Shown here piece by piece: positions 16,385-24,617 of a stretch of 64,000 bases of DNA. The translations under genes and the position numbers were made by a program. The number at the start of each line of letters is the position of its first letter. Position 1 is the first letter of the stretch. Source of the stretch: Terracoccus luteus (GTDB lineage: Bacteria > Actinomycetota > Actinomycetes > Actinomycetales > Dermatophilaceae); assembly GCF_003635045.1 (NCBI RefSeq), contig NZ_RBXT01000001.1:1550001-1614000 (forward strand). Reading direction: 5' to 3'. The notes under the pieces are model-generated. The model was given only the letters and a program-made list of their open reading frames with translations. It did no database searches and was not told where the DNA came from.

Positions 16385-16500
16385 CCGCTGCGGCGGCGCC
16401 GGTCCGGTTGGCGGGTGTTTCACCCCGACTTCCGCTTTCTCCCGACCTGCCCGTCTCGACGGCGCTAGCATCGCGCCACGCCGAGGACGAGGAGCCCGCC

Positions 16501-17280
16501 ATGCCAGTCACCGTCAGTCGCCGGCTCGCGCTCGCCGCCGCCGGGTCCGCCGTCGTGTCGACCGCCGTCAGCCTCACCCACGCCGGTTCGGCACGGGCGT
16601 CGACCACCGGCGACCCTGGGCCCGTCGCCCGCAACGCGATCCGGCGCAAGCGTCTCGAGCTCATCGCCGCGGGTGTCGACGTCGGTGCGCCGACGCTGCC
16701 GTACATCGTCGGCCGACAGGGGTGGTCGAGGCGCGACTTCGAGGGCGGCACGATCTCGACGCGCGGCGGCGAGAACACCGCCATCCTCCTCGTCGAGCAC
16801 CGACTGTGGCACCAGGGCTTCGGCGACTACGAGGGCCGCGTCCCGGGCTACCCCCTCGCCGACGAGGCACCGGTGCCGGACACGTCGTTCCGCGTGCAGC
16901 CCTTCGAGGCGGGGCACGGCTGGTACGGCCCCGACGGCGACGTCGCCACCGTCCTGGCCGTCGACGCCTACTACATGGCGGCGGGGGGCCTGACCGGGCC
17001 GCTCGGCCGGCCGCTGGCCGACCCCGTGAACGTGATCGGCGACGATCTCGTCACGCACCAGCAGTTCAGGCACGGAACGGTCTGGAGCTCTGCGCGCACG
17101 CCGACGGTGAGCACGACCGGAGCCATCGACCGCACCTACGTCGAGGCGGGCGGGGTCGGCTCCGCCCTCGGGCTCCCGGTCGCGGAGGTGCGCACCACCG
17201 ACCGCGGCTTCTCACAGCGCTTCGAGCACGGTGTCATCGTGTGGGTGCCCGGCAAGGGCACGACGATCCGCCTGACCTGA
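16501..17280 (+). CDS. Exported LGFP-repeat protein
   Basis: The 259-residue product starts with a twin-arginine-like signal (VSRRLALAAAGSAVVSTAVS, cleavage near ARAST). The C-terminal 120 residues carry LGFP-type repeats: GLTGPLGRPLADP, then QFRHGTVWSS, then GGVGSALGLPVAEV, then FEHGVIVWVPG. LGFP repeats occur in actinobacterial envelope proteins and are thought to hold proteins at the cell wall. The middle (residues about 60-150) is not recognised. The ATG at 16501 is preceded by GAGGACGAGGAG. It ends 12 bases before the convergent binding-protein gene. Confidence 0.75.
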   Translation: MPVTVSRRLALAAAGSAVVSTAVSLTHAGSARASTTGDPGPVARNAIRRKRLELIAAGVDVGAPTLPYIVGRQGWSRRDFEGGTISTRGGENTAILLVEHRLWHQGFGDYEGRVPGYPLADEAPVPDTSFRVQPFEAGHGWYGPDGDVATVLAVDAYYMAAGGLTGPLGRPLADPVNVIGDDLVTHQQFRHGTVWSSARTPTVSTTGAIDRTYVEAGGVGSALGLPVAEVRTTDRGFSQRFEHGVIVWVPGKGTTIRLT

Positions 17281-17292
17281 GCCGGCCGGGCG

Positions 17293-18030
17293 TCAGTCGG
17301 CCGCGAGGCCCGGGTGGCCCGAGCGCTCGAGGGCGTCGGCGACGAACCCGGACGCCTTGAGCTCGTCGACGACGGCGGCGACCCACGCGACCGTGTCCGC
17401 GTCGCGCTGCACCGACACGCCGACGGCCTGCTCGATCTGCATGAACCGCCCGGGCAGCACGCGCACTCCCCCGTGCGCCCGCGCGAACTCCGTCACCGGC
17501 TGCCGGATGCCGGCCGCGACGTCGAGCGCCTCGGCGACGAACACGTCGGTGCCGTCGCTCCCGCGCACGATGGTGGCCGCGGTCAGGGTGCGGCTGAGGT
17601 GGAGGTCGTACGCCGACCCCTCCTTGACGCCCACCCGCACGCCCTCGCGGTCGACCTGGTCCACCGCCGTGATCGGTGAGTCGTCGGCCACGGCGTAGAC
17701 ACCCTCGATGACGGCGTAGGGCCGGCTGAAGGCGACGTCGGTGGCGCGGCCCGGGTCGACCGCGAGGTAGCCGACGTCGGCGGCCCCGGTCGTCAGGGCC
17801 TCGAGCGACTTCCGCGCGGCGTCGAAGCAGACGAGGCGGAGCGGCACGCCGAGCCGGCGGGCCAGCTCGCGGGACAGGTCGACGGTCACCCCGGCCGGCT
17901 CGCCCGGCGTGCCCTGGGCGAGCACCGGGTTGCCGAGGTTGATCGAGGCGCGCAGCTCGCCCTCCGGGGCGAGGTCGGCGACGACGCCGGGCGACGGGTG
18001 GGGGGCGGTGGGCGTCAAGTCGTCGGGCAT
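17293..18030 (-). CDS. Family-3 solute-binding protein without a signal peptide
   Basis: The 245-residue protein has the type-2 periplasmic binding fold of amino-acid binding proteins: ELRASINLGNPVLAQGTPGE, GVTVDLSRELARRLGVPL, DVGYLAVDPGRATDVAFSRP, VRVGVKEGSAYDLHL. Unlike transporter-linked relatives, it has no signal peptide or lipobox. It starts MPDDLTPTAPHPSPG (ATG 18030; in-frame starts at 18042 and 18048 add nothing hydrophobic enough). No permease or ATPase is nearby. It may act in the cytoplasm as a sensor or as a cyclohexadienyl-dehydratase-like enzyme, which share this fold. That is inference. Confidence 0.75.
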   Translation of the reverse strand: MPDDLTPTAPHPSPGVVADLAPEGELRASINLGNPVLAQGTPGEPAGVTVDLSRELARRLGVPLRLVCFDAARKSLEALTTGAADVGYLAVDPGRATDVAFSRPYAVIEGVYAVADDSPITAVDQVDREGVRVGVKEGSAYDLHLSRTLTAATIVRGSDGTDVFVAEALDVAAGIRQPVTEFARAHGGVRVLPGRFMQIEQAVGVSVQRDADTVAWVAAVVDELKASGFVADALERSGHPGLAAD

Positions 18031-18152
18031 GGCCCCGAGCATAGGCACCGGATGCCGCCCCGGCCCGGCCCCGCGCGCACGGGCGGCGACCGGCGGGGCG
18101 AGCCTCCCGGCATCCGGCCCGGTCGTCGTGGGCCTGTGCCAGAGTCTGCGTC

Positions 18153-19529
18153 ATGACCGACGTCGCGACGGGCGCCACACGCGCCGAGACGAAGGAGCAG
18201 CGATCGTGGTACTGGTACGACTGGGCCAACTCGGCCTACGTCACCACGACCGCGACGGTGCTCATGAGCCCGTACCTCACGTCGATCGCGGAGGCGGCCG
18301 CTTGCCCCGACCTCGCTGAGGGCGCGGACTGCACGACGACCCTGTCGGTCCTCGGCATCCCCGTCGCGCCGGGCTCGCTGTGGTTCTACACCGTCACCTT
18401 CACGACGGTGCTGTCCGCGCTCGTACTCGTGTTCGTCGGGGCCGTGGCCGACCGCAGCCCGCGACCCACGCGGCTCTTCGCGGCGTTCGCGTGGGCCGGC
18501 GCGCTCGCGGCATCCCTCATGTTCTTCGTCGAGGGCACGAACTGGCAGCTCGGGGCGCTGCTCGTCGTCATCGCCGGCATGGCGCTCGGCAGCTCGCTCG
18601 TGGTCTACGACTCGATCCTGTGCCGCATCGCCGACGAGAACGAGCGCGACCGCGTCAGCTCGAAGGGCTGGGCGTTCGGCTTCCTCGGCGGTGGGCTGCT
18701 GCTCGCGCTCAACTTCGCCCTCGTCACGCTGCACGAGTCGGTCGGGCTCACGCTCAGCATGGCCACCCGCATCAGCCTGCTCTCGGCGGGGCTGTGGTGG
18801 GCGGGGTTCACCGTCATCCCCTACCTGGGGCTGCGCCACCTCACCGGAACGGTGGCCACGCCCGTCGAACGCAGCCGCGGCGTCGTCGGCGGGAGTCTCG
18901 CCCAGCTGGGCGACACCCTGCGCGAGCTGCGGCTCTACCCGCAGACCCTGCTGTTCCTGCTCGCCTACCTCTTCTTCAACGACGGCATCCAGACCGTCAT
19001 CGGCAGCTCCAGCGTGTACGGCCAGGAGGAGCTCGGCTTCCCCCAGGGCACCGTGCTCGGCATCTTCCTGCTCGTCCAGTTCGTCGCCTTCTTCGGCGCC
19101 CGGCTCTTCGGGCGGCTGGCGGCTCGGGTCGGCGCGTGGCGCACGGTGCTCGGCGGCGTCTGGCTCTGGACGCTCGTGGTCGTCGTCGCCTTCTTCACCC
19201 CGTCACGCTCGCTCGCGCTCTTCGTCGTGCTCGCCGTGCTCATCGGCATCGTCCTCGGCGGCACGCAGGCCCTGTCGCGCTCGCTCTACAGCCAGCTCAT
19301 CCCGCGCGGCCGTGAGGCGGAGTTCTTCAGCCTCTACCAGGCGATGGAGCGCGGCACGAGCTGGCTCGGCACACTCGTCTTCGGACTCGTCTACCAGTTC
19401 ACGAGCAGCTACCGCTGGGCCATCGTCGTGCTCGTCGTCTTCTTCGTCGTCGGCGGCGTGCTGCTGTCGAGGGTGCGGATGCGCGAGGGCATCGTCGCGG
19501 CCGGCAACCCCGTGCCGCGGGTGGTCTGA
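18153..19529 (+). CDS. UMF1-family MFS transporter
   Basis: The 458-residue membrane protein has about 12 segments and the signature opening of the UMF1/Atg22-like group, SWYWYDWANSAYVTTTATVL. It also has LVFVGAVADRSPRPTRLF, the long loop after helix 4 with ILCRIADENERDRVSSKGWA, GFLGGGLLLALNFALV, and FLLAYLFFNDGIQTVIG. Atg22 relatives in yeast export amino acids from the vacuole, and the bacterial substrates are unknown. It is monocistronic and followed by the rbpA promoter region. Confidence 0.88.
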   Translation: MTDVATGATRAETKEQRSWYWYDWANSAYVTTTATVLMSPYLTSIAEAAACPDLAEGADCTTTLSVLGIPVAPGSLWFYTVTFTTVLSALVLVFVGAVADRSPRPTRLFAAFAWAGALAASLMFFVEGTNWQLGALLVVIAGMALGSSLVVYDSILCRIADENERDRVSSKGWAFGFLGGGLLLALNFALVTLHESVGLTLSMATRISLLSAGLWWAGFTVIPYLGLRHLTGTVATPVERSRGVVGGSLAQLGDTLRELRLYPQTLLFLLAYLFFNDGIQTVIGSSSVYGQEELGFPQGTVLGIFLLVQFVAFFGARLFGRLAARVGAWRTVLGGVWLWTLVVVVAFFTPSRSLALFVVLAVLIGIVLGGTQALSRSLYSQLIPRGREAEFFSLYQAMERGTSWLGTLVFGLVYQFTSSYRWAIVVLVVFFVVGGVLLSRVRMREGIVAAGNPVPRVV

Positions 19530-19659
19530 GAAAGCACAGGGCCGCAGAGCGTGTCAGGTCGGCGGGTGCCGCCGGGCGTGGCCGTGCGCATCCGTGTGGA
19601 CGGCGTGACGTGACCTACACTGCTGTCGGCGAGGTCCGTCCGAGGTGGTCCCCGAAACC

Positions 19660-19686
19660 GGGAACAAGGGCCGTCGGCCGGTCGTT
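19660..19686 (+). promoter_or_regulatory. Probable SigR/SigH-type ECF promoter of rbpA
   Basis: GGGAAC (19660-19665) is followed after exactly 18 bases by GTT (19684-19686, context CGTTG). This is the GGGAAY-N18-GTT pattern of thiol-stress sigma factors (Streptomyces SigR, mycobacterial SigH). rbpA is a known SigR target in Streptomyces. The predicted start lies near 19695, leaving a leader of about 58 bases. Confidence 0.6.
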
Positions 19687-19752
19687 GCACGGTCTGTGAG
19701 GGTATGGCACCGGTAGTGCCGTCCAGACTCAGATCTTTTGGAGGGGGCCACC

Positions 19753-20115
19753 ATGGCCGATCGAGCATTGCGCGGTTCGAACCTCGGTTCCCGCAGCATG
19801 GAGTCCGACGAGAACGTCGTTCCGAGCGAGCGTCAGATCACGGCGTACGTGTGTCCTGACGGGCACCGCACCGAGCTGCCGTTCAGCATCGAGGCGGAGA
19901 TCCCGGCGACGTGGGAGTGCCGCTGCGGCCTGGCCGCCAAGCTGCAGGGTGACCACGACGAGCCCGAGGCCAAGCCCGTCAAGCACCAGCGCACCCACTG
20001 GGACATGCTGCTCGAGCGCCGCTCCATCCCCGAGCTCGAAGAGCTGCTCGAGGAGCGGCTGACGCTGCTGCGCGAGTCCCGCGGTGAGAAGCCGCGCCGG
20101 CGCAAGAGCGCCTGA
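19753..20115 (+). CDS. rbpA: RNA polymerase-binding protein RbpA
   Basis: The 120-residue protein matches RbpA, which binds the principal sigma factor and core RNA polymerase and stabilises open complexes in actinobacteria. The N-terminal tail LRGSNLGSRSMESDENV is followed by the zinc-ribbon-like core (residues about 33-65: TAYVCPDGHRTELPF and TWECRCGLAAKL, with two of the usual cysteines in CRC/C positions). The C-terminal sigma-interaction domain (KHQRTHWDMLLERRSIPEL, then a final basic tail) closes it. The ATG at 19753 is preceded by GGAGG. It sits convergent with the lnt-ppm1-fxsA operon, the usual actinobacterial neighbourhood. Confidence 0.95.
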   Translation: MADRALRGSNLGSRSMESDENVVPSERQITAYVCPDGHRTELPFSIEAEIPATWECRCGLAAKLQGDHDEPEAKPVKHQRTHWDMLLERRSIPELEELLEERLTLLRESRGEKPRRRKSA

Positions 20116-20131
20116 CACAGACCCTGGTCGA

Positions 20132-20160
20132 GAGCCCGCCCCGTTCGTGGGGGCGGGCTC
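20132..20160 (+). terminator. Terminator after rbpA
   Basis: GAGCCCGCCCC (20132-20142) pairs perfectly with GGGGCGGGCTC (20150-20160) around a 7-base loop, followed by TTCGG. It is 17 bases past the rbpA stop and may also serve the convergent operon. Confidence 0.7.
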
Positions 20161-20331
20161 TTCGGCGTCCGCGCCCGTCGACAAGTCTGGAAGCCATGGT
20201 GGCCGGGGTCACGCGGGGGTGGTGACGGGCCCAGGCCCCCAGGGGGCTCCAACCCTTCACGCCCCCCGGTCAGGGGCGTCGTCTCCGACATCCGGTGGGT
20301 GGCCGCCCCCCAACCACTGCGGCGGGGTCGG

Positions 20332-20937
20332 TCAGCGCGGCGGCTCGTCGTCGATGATCTCGCCCTCGATGACCTCGTCGCTCGAGGCCGAGCGGGCCCG
20401 GCCCTGCGGCCCACCCGCTCCGGGTGCCGTGCCGGCACCGGTGCCGGCACCGGAGCCGACCCCTTGGCCCCGGTCGGTGACGAACGGCCCACCGAAGCCT
20501 GCGGTCGAGGTCACCATGCGGCGGGCGATGACGGCCGCGACGAGGTTGCGGGCCACCGGTCGGGTGAAGGGCAGCACGAGCAGCAGGCCCAGGACGTCGC
20601 TGACGAACCCCGGCCCGCTGAGCAGGACGCCCCCGACGAGGACGAGCATGCCGTCGGCGAGCTCACGGGCCGGCATCCGGCCGCTGCGGACCGCCTGACG
20701 CAGCGCCGAGAACGCCTTGGACCCCTCGCGACGAACGAGCCAGGCCCCCAGCAACGACGTGGCGACGAGCAGCAGGATCGTCCACAACGGGCCGATGGCG
20801 CGGCCGACGAGGATGATGACGAGGATCTCGAGGACGCCGAAGAGCAGCAGCCCGGCCGCGGCCACCTTGGTGGGTCGCAGTCCCGAGCGCGCGGCCCGGT
20901 CGCCGGGACGGGGCGCGAAGGGCCCGCCCGCGGTCAC
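20332..20937 (-). CDS. fxsA: FxsA-family membrane protein
   Basis: The 201-residue protein matches FxsA, a cytoplasmic membrane protein of unclear function that in E. coli relieves phage T7 exclusion by F. The signature parts are LLFGVLEILVIILVGRAIGP, TILLLVATSLLGAWLVRREG, ELADGMLVLVGGVLLSGPGF and SDVLGLLLVLPFTRP, giving three or four membrane segments. The C-terminal 65 residues are a Gly/Ala-rich, then acidic, cytoplasmic tail (EVIEGEIIDDEPP). It starts at a GTG that overlaps the ppm1 stop (GTGA), so it is the last gene of the lnt-ppm1-fxsA operon. Confidence 0.9.
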   Translation of the reverse strand: MTAGGPFAPRPGDRAARSGLRPTKVAAAGLLLFGVLEILVIILVGRAIGPLWTILLLVATSLLGAWLVRREGSKAFSALRQAVRSGRMPARELADGMLVLVGGVLLSGPGFVSDVLGLLLVLPFTRPVARNLVAAVIARRMVTSTAGFGGPFVTDRGQGVGSGAGTGAGTAPGAGGPQGRARSASSDEVIEGEIIDDEPPR

Positions 20938-21785
20938 TCCGCCACCTCGGCCCGCGCGTCACGCTCGGCCGGCGCGGTCCGCTCGACGCGCCCCGCCCGC
21001 TCAGCACGACGGTCGGACCCGGCGCGACGCGACCGCACGAGGTCGCGCACCTGGCCGACCCGGTGCTCGACGCCCCACCGGGTGACGTTCGTCAACGCCT
21101 CGCGCACGATGTCCTGCCCCATCTTCGACACGCCGATCTCACGCTCGACGAAGGTGATGGGGACCTCGACGACGGTCAGTCCGCGGCGCACGGCCCGCAT
21201 GGTGAGGTCGATCTGGAAGCAGTAGCCCTGCGACTCCACGCCCTCGAGCCCCATGTCGGTCAGGGCGGTGGCGCGGTAGGCCCGGAACCCGGCGGTGGCG
21301 TCGTTGACGCGCATCCCGAGCAGCACCTTCGTGTAGACGTTGGCCCCGACCGAGAGGACCTTGCGGTGCAGGGGCCAGTTCTCGACCCGACCGCCGCGCA
21401 CCCAGCGCGCCCCGATCGACACGTCGGCGTCGGCGAGCGCCGCGATGAGCTCGGGCAGCTGTTCAGGACGGTGCGAGCCGTCGGCATCCATCTCGACGAC
21501 GGCGTCGTACCCGCGCACGATTGCCCACTCGAACCCGGCCAGGTAGGCGCGGCCGAGGCCCTGCTTGGCCGGGCGGTGCATCACGTGCACGCGCTCGTCC
21601 GATGCCGCCAGCGCGTCCGCGACCTCGCCCGTGCCGTCGGGCGACCCGTCGTCGAGCACGAGGACGTCGACCTCCGGCGCCGCCGCCCGCGTGCGGGCCA
21701 CGATGAGCGGCAGGTTCTCCCGCTCGTTGTACGTCGGGATGAGCACGGCCACCTTCGTGACCGGCTCACGTCTCGCTGTCGTCAT
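20934..21785 (-). CDS. ppm1: Polyprenol monophosphomannose synthase
   Basis: The 283-residue GT2 glycosyltransferase moves mannose from GDP-mannose to polyprenyl phosphate for lipoglycan and protein O-mannosylation. KVAVLIPTYNERENLP, VLVLDDGSPDGTGEV, AVVEMDADGSHRPEQLPEL (the metal-binding DxD region) and ARWVRGGRVENWPLHR are characteristic. There is no C-terminal membrane domain, as in other bacterial Ppm1 catalytic domains. In actinobacteria this enzyme works next to, or fused with, Lnt, and here the two genes overlap by 20 bases. The last 35 residues are a basic, low-complexity extension. Confidence 0.93.
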   Translation of the reverse strand: MTTARREPVTKVAVLIPTYNERENLPLIVARTRAAAPEVDVLVLDDGSPDGTGEVADALAASDERVHVMHRPAKQGLGRAYLAGFEWAIVRGYDAVVEMDADGSHRPEQLPELIAALADADVSIGARWVRGGRVENWPLHRKVLSVGANVYTKVLLGMRVNDATAGFRAYRATALTDMGLEGVESQGYCFQIDLTMRAVRRGLTVVEVPITFVEREIGVSKMGQDIVREALTNVTRWGVEHRVGQVRDLVRSRRAGSDRRAERAGRVERTAPAERDARAEVAE

Positions 21786-23394
21786 CCCTGTCCTTCGTCA
21801 GTCGTGGTCTGCGCGCCACCGACGCCCCCAGCAGCACCACGAGCGCCGCGAGGGCCGCCCACTCGGGGGCGGCGCCGACACGCGTGGCCACGGTCAGCTG
21901 GTCCCGCAATGGTAGGGCCCCGCTGATCACCGCCTGTGTGAACAACGACGTGACCTGGTGCGCGGTTCCGTCGGGCGTGATGAGCGCGCTCTGGCCCACG
22001 GTCGAGACGTGCACGACGCTGCGGCCGAACTCCATCGCCCGCACCCGGCTGATCGCCAGCTGCTGGGGCGACTCCGCCGTGTAGCCGAACGTCGCGTTGT
22101 TCGTCTGCACGACGAGGACGTTCGCACCCGCGTCGACGGTGTCTCGCATGATGTCGTCGTAGGCGACCTCGAAGCAGATGGCGAGCCCGGCGCGCACCGA
22201 CTGCCCCTTCGTCCCCGTCACGTCGAACAGCCCGACGTCGCGCCCCGCCACGAAGTCGCTGCGCACGAGGTCGACCTCGGCGCTGAACTGCCGCCAGAAC
22301 GCGCGGTTGGGGATGTACTCGGCGAACGGCACCGGATGCCGTTTCACGTACCTCTCGGTGTTGCCACGCCCCGGCTCGAAGAGGAGGGACACGTTCGACA
22401 GCTCGCCGGGGGGCTCCTCGAGCAGGCCGCCGACGATGAGCGGCCGGCCCAGCGCCGCCACCGTCTGCAGGATCAGCGCCTTGGCGTCGGCGTTGCGCAG
22501 CGGGTCGATGTCGGAGGCGTTCTCCGGCCAGACGACGAGGTCGGGCACCGGCACGGAGCCGTCCTTGATGCGGGCCACCTCACCCATCGTCGCGGCGACG
22601 TGGTTGTCGAGCACCGCGCGCCGCTCCGCGTTGAACTCCAGCCCCGGACGGGCGACGTTGCCCTGCACGCCGACGAACTGTGCGGACTGCCCGTCCGTCG
22701 GCAGCGGCACGGCGAGACCCGCGACCGACAGCACGACGGCGGCCGCCACCGGCGCCATCCGGGAGCCGACGGCCCGGCTCGGGCGCCGCCCGGACGGCCG
22801 GTCGAGCGGTCGGCCACCCCGTCGCAGCGCGGGCCAGACCCGGACGGCGGCGAGCGCGAGCAGGGCGCCCGTCAGGGCGATGACGAAGGCGACGAGAGGT
22901 GGCCCGCCGAGGGCGACGAGGCGCCCGAACGGCGAGTCAGCCTGCCCGAAGGCGAGCTTCAGCCATGGGAAGCCGCCGTACGGGGCTCGGCCCCGGAACC
23001 CCTCGGTGACGACCCAGACGACGGCGAACACGAACGGGCGCACGCCACCCCGGCGGCTCAGCCACCCGTAGAGACCGCCGGCCAGGGCCAGGAAGAGCGC
23101 CTCGAGGGTCGAGAGGGCGAGCCACGGCAGCGCGCCGACGTAGATGCCCGACCACTGGAGCGTCGGCACGAAGAAGGCGAGGCCCGCGACGAGCCCGAGC
23201 AGCAGCCCACGCCGGAAGCCCGCCGCGGTCAGGGCCCACGCGAGCAGGGCCAGCGACACCGGGGCCGCCACCCAGACGTCGAACGTCGGGAAGGCGAGGC
23301 AGAGCAGCCCACCGGCGACGGAGGCCGCGAGGAGCCGGACGAGGAGCCGGCTTCGCGGAGGGGCCGACGGCGCGGGCTGGGGCGGACTGCTCAC
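21766..23394 (-). CDS. lnt: Apolipoprotein N-acyltransferase
   Basis: The 542-residue membrane enzyme adds the third acyl chain to the N-terminal cysteine of lipoproteins. The N-terminal 200 residues hold about six or seven membrane segments. The nitrilase domain follows, with the triad Glu in LVVWPENASDID, Lys in RYVKRHPVPFAEYIP and Cys in AGLAICFEVAYDD. The C-terminal membrane anchor (WAALAALVVLLGASV) is present. It is the first gene of the lnt-ppm1-fxsA operon. Several lipoproteins in this window (the FKBP lipoprotein and the peptide-binding protein) are plausible substrates. Confidence 0.95.
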   Translation of the reverse strand: MSSPPQPAPSAPPRSRLLVRLLAASVAGGLLCLAFPTFDVWVAAPVSLALLAWALTAAGFRRGLLLGLVAGLAFFVPTLQWSGIYVGALPWLALSTLEALFLALAGGLYGWLSRRGGVRPFVFAVVWVVTEGFRGRAPYGGFPWLKLAFGQADSPFGRLVALGGPPLVAFVIALTGALLALAAVRVWPALRRGGRPLDRPSGRRPSRAVGSRMAPVAAAVVLSVAGLAVPLPTDGQSAQFVGVQGNVARPGLEFNAERRAVLDNHVAATMGEVARIKDGSVPVPDLVVWPENASDIDPLRNADAKALILQTVAALGRPLIVGGLLEEPPGELSNVSLLFEPGRGNTERYVKRHPVPFAEYIPNRAFWRQFSAEVDLVRSDFVAGRDVGLFDVTGTKGQSVRAGLAICFEVAYDDIMRDTVDAGANVLVVQTNNATFGYTAESPQQLAISRVRAMEFGRSVVHVSTVGQSALITPDGTAHQVTSLFTQAVISGALPLRDQLTVATRVGAAPEWAALAALVVLLGASVARRPRLTKDRDDDSET

Positions 23395-23502
23395 CGGGTC
23401 ACCGTATGTCGCCCGCCTGAGCAGCCGGTGAGGGGCTGGTCGGCGGGCAGAGACCTACACTCCGCCTGTCCGCCCGAACCCCTCGCACCGCAGGAGCCCC
23501 CT

Positions 23503-23997
23503 TTGGCCCGCAAGGCTGCGTCCGGCCCCACGACCCCGGCCACGCTGGCCCTCGAGCGGGCCGGCGTCGAGTTCACCCGGCATCCGTACACCCACGACCC
23601 GGCGGCGGGCGGCTACGGGCTCGAGGCGGCGGGGGCGCTCGGCCTCGACCCGGCGCAGGTGCTCAAGACGCTGCTCGTCGACACGGGCGGGGGTCTGGCC
23701 GTCGCCGTCGTGCCCGTCGCCGGCCACCTCGACCTCAAGGCCACGGCGCTCGCCCTCGGGGTCAAGGCCGTCGTCATGGCCGACCCGGCTGCCGCCGAGC
23801 GCAGCAGCGGCTACGTCGTCGGCGGCATCTCGCCGCTCGGCCAGAAGCGCTCCCTGCCCACGGTGATCGACGAGAGCGCCTTCGCGCACGACGTGGTCTA
23901 CGTCTCCGGGGGCCGACGGGGCTTCGACGTCGGCCTCTCCCCCACCGACCTCGAGCGGGTCACCGGCGCCACGCGCGCCCCGGTCGCCCGGGCCTGA
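23503..23997 (+). CDS. ybaK: Cys-tRNA(Pro)/Cys-tRNA(Cys) deacylase YbaK
   Basis: The 164-residue YbaK/ProX-family protein hydrolyses mischarged Cys-tRNA(Pro). RHPYTHDPAAGGYGLEAAGA, DPAQVLKTLLVDTGGGLAVA with the key lysine, VPVAGHLDLKATALALG, and GGISPLGQKRSLPTVID are the family blocks. I chose the TTG at 23503, since AGGAG (23492-23496) stands six bases before it and the frame agrees with the usual length. The gene is divergent from lnt and convergent with the Lrp regulator. Confidence 0.93.
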   Translation: MARKAASGPTTPATLALERAGVEFTRHPYTHDPAAGGYGLEAAGALGLDPAQVLKTLLVDTGGGLAVAVVPVAGHLDLKATALALGVKAVVMADPAAAERSSGYVVGGISPLGQKRSLPTVIDESAFAHDVVYVSGGRRGFDVGLSPTDLERVTGATRAPVARA

Positions 23998-24052
23998 GAG
24001 CGAGCCTGAGAGCGGGCCGGGCCGGGCGACGGCGCCCGCGTCCGACCTCGTG

Positions 24053-24499
24053 TCAGACGCTGGCCGAGGCGCTGCGGCCCTCCCACGGCGTGGAGAGCAC
24101 GACCGTCGTGCGCGTGGAGACGTTGGCGGCCGAGCGGATGCGGGCCAGCAGGTCCTCGAGGTTGCCCGGCATCGCCACGCGCACCTTGAGGATGTAGCTC
24201 TCGACGCCGGCCACCGAGTAGCAGTCCTCGATCTCGGTGATGTGCGCGAGCCGCTGGGGCACGTCGTCGGGGTCGCTGGGGTCGAACGGCGTCACCGAGA
24301 TGAGCGCGCTCAGCGGCAACCCCAGCGCCTCGGGCGAGACGGTGGCCGCGTACCCGGTGATGACACCGCGCTCCTCGAGCCGCCGCACCCGCTGGTGCAC
24401 CGCGGAGGTCGAGAGCCCCGTCGCCTTGCCGAGGTCGGTGTAGCTCATGCGCCCGTCCTGCAGCAGCAGCCCCACGAGCCGGCGGTCGAGATCCTCCAT
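24053..24499 (-). CDS. Lrp/AsnC-family transcriptional regulator
   Basis: The 148-residue protein has the two-part Lrp layout. The AsnC-type helix-turn-helix is residues about 5-55: LDRRLVGLLLQDGRMSYTDL, GKATGLSTSAVHQRVRRLEE, GVITGY. The RAM ligand-binding domain is residues about 65-140: ISVTPFDPSDPDDVPQRLA, DCYSVAGVESYILKVRV, LEDLLARI. Lrp proteins form octamers and respond to amino acids. The target genes are not evident, and the gene stands alone. Confidence 0.9.
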   Translation of the reverse strand: MEDLDRRLVGLLLQDGRMSYTDLGKATGLSTSAVHQRVRRLEERGVITGYAATVSPEALGLPLSALISVTPFDPSDPDDVPQRLAHITEIEDCYSVAGVESYILKVRVAMPGNLEDLLARIRSAANVSTRTTVVLSTPWEGRSASASV

Positions 24500-24617
24500 G
24501 GGCGCAGGCTAGACCAGCGCCACCACCCCCCACGGGGTGTGTCTCATGCCGGATGCCGTGGGTCCGGCGCCGGTGGTCGCAGCGGGGCTCGGGTGGGCGC
24601 GGGTGGGCGCAGGTGGC

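Noticed and set aside
19780-19800. tRNA-like T-arm sequence GGTTCGAACC
   Set aside because: It lies inside rbpA, and no acceptor or anticodon stem surrounds it.
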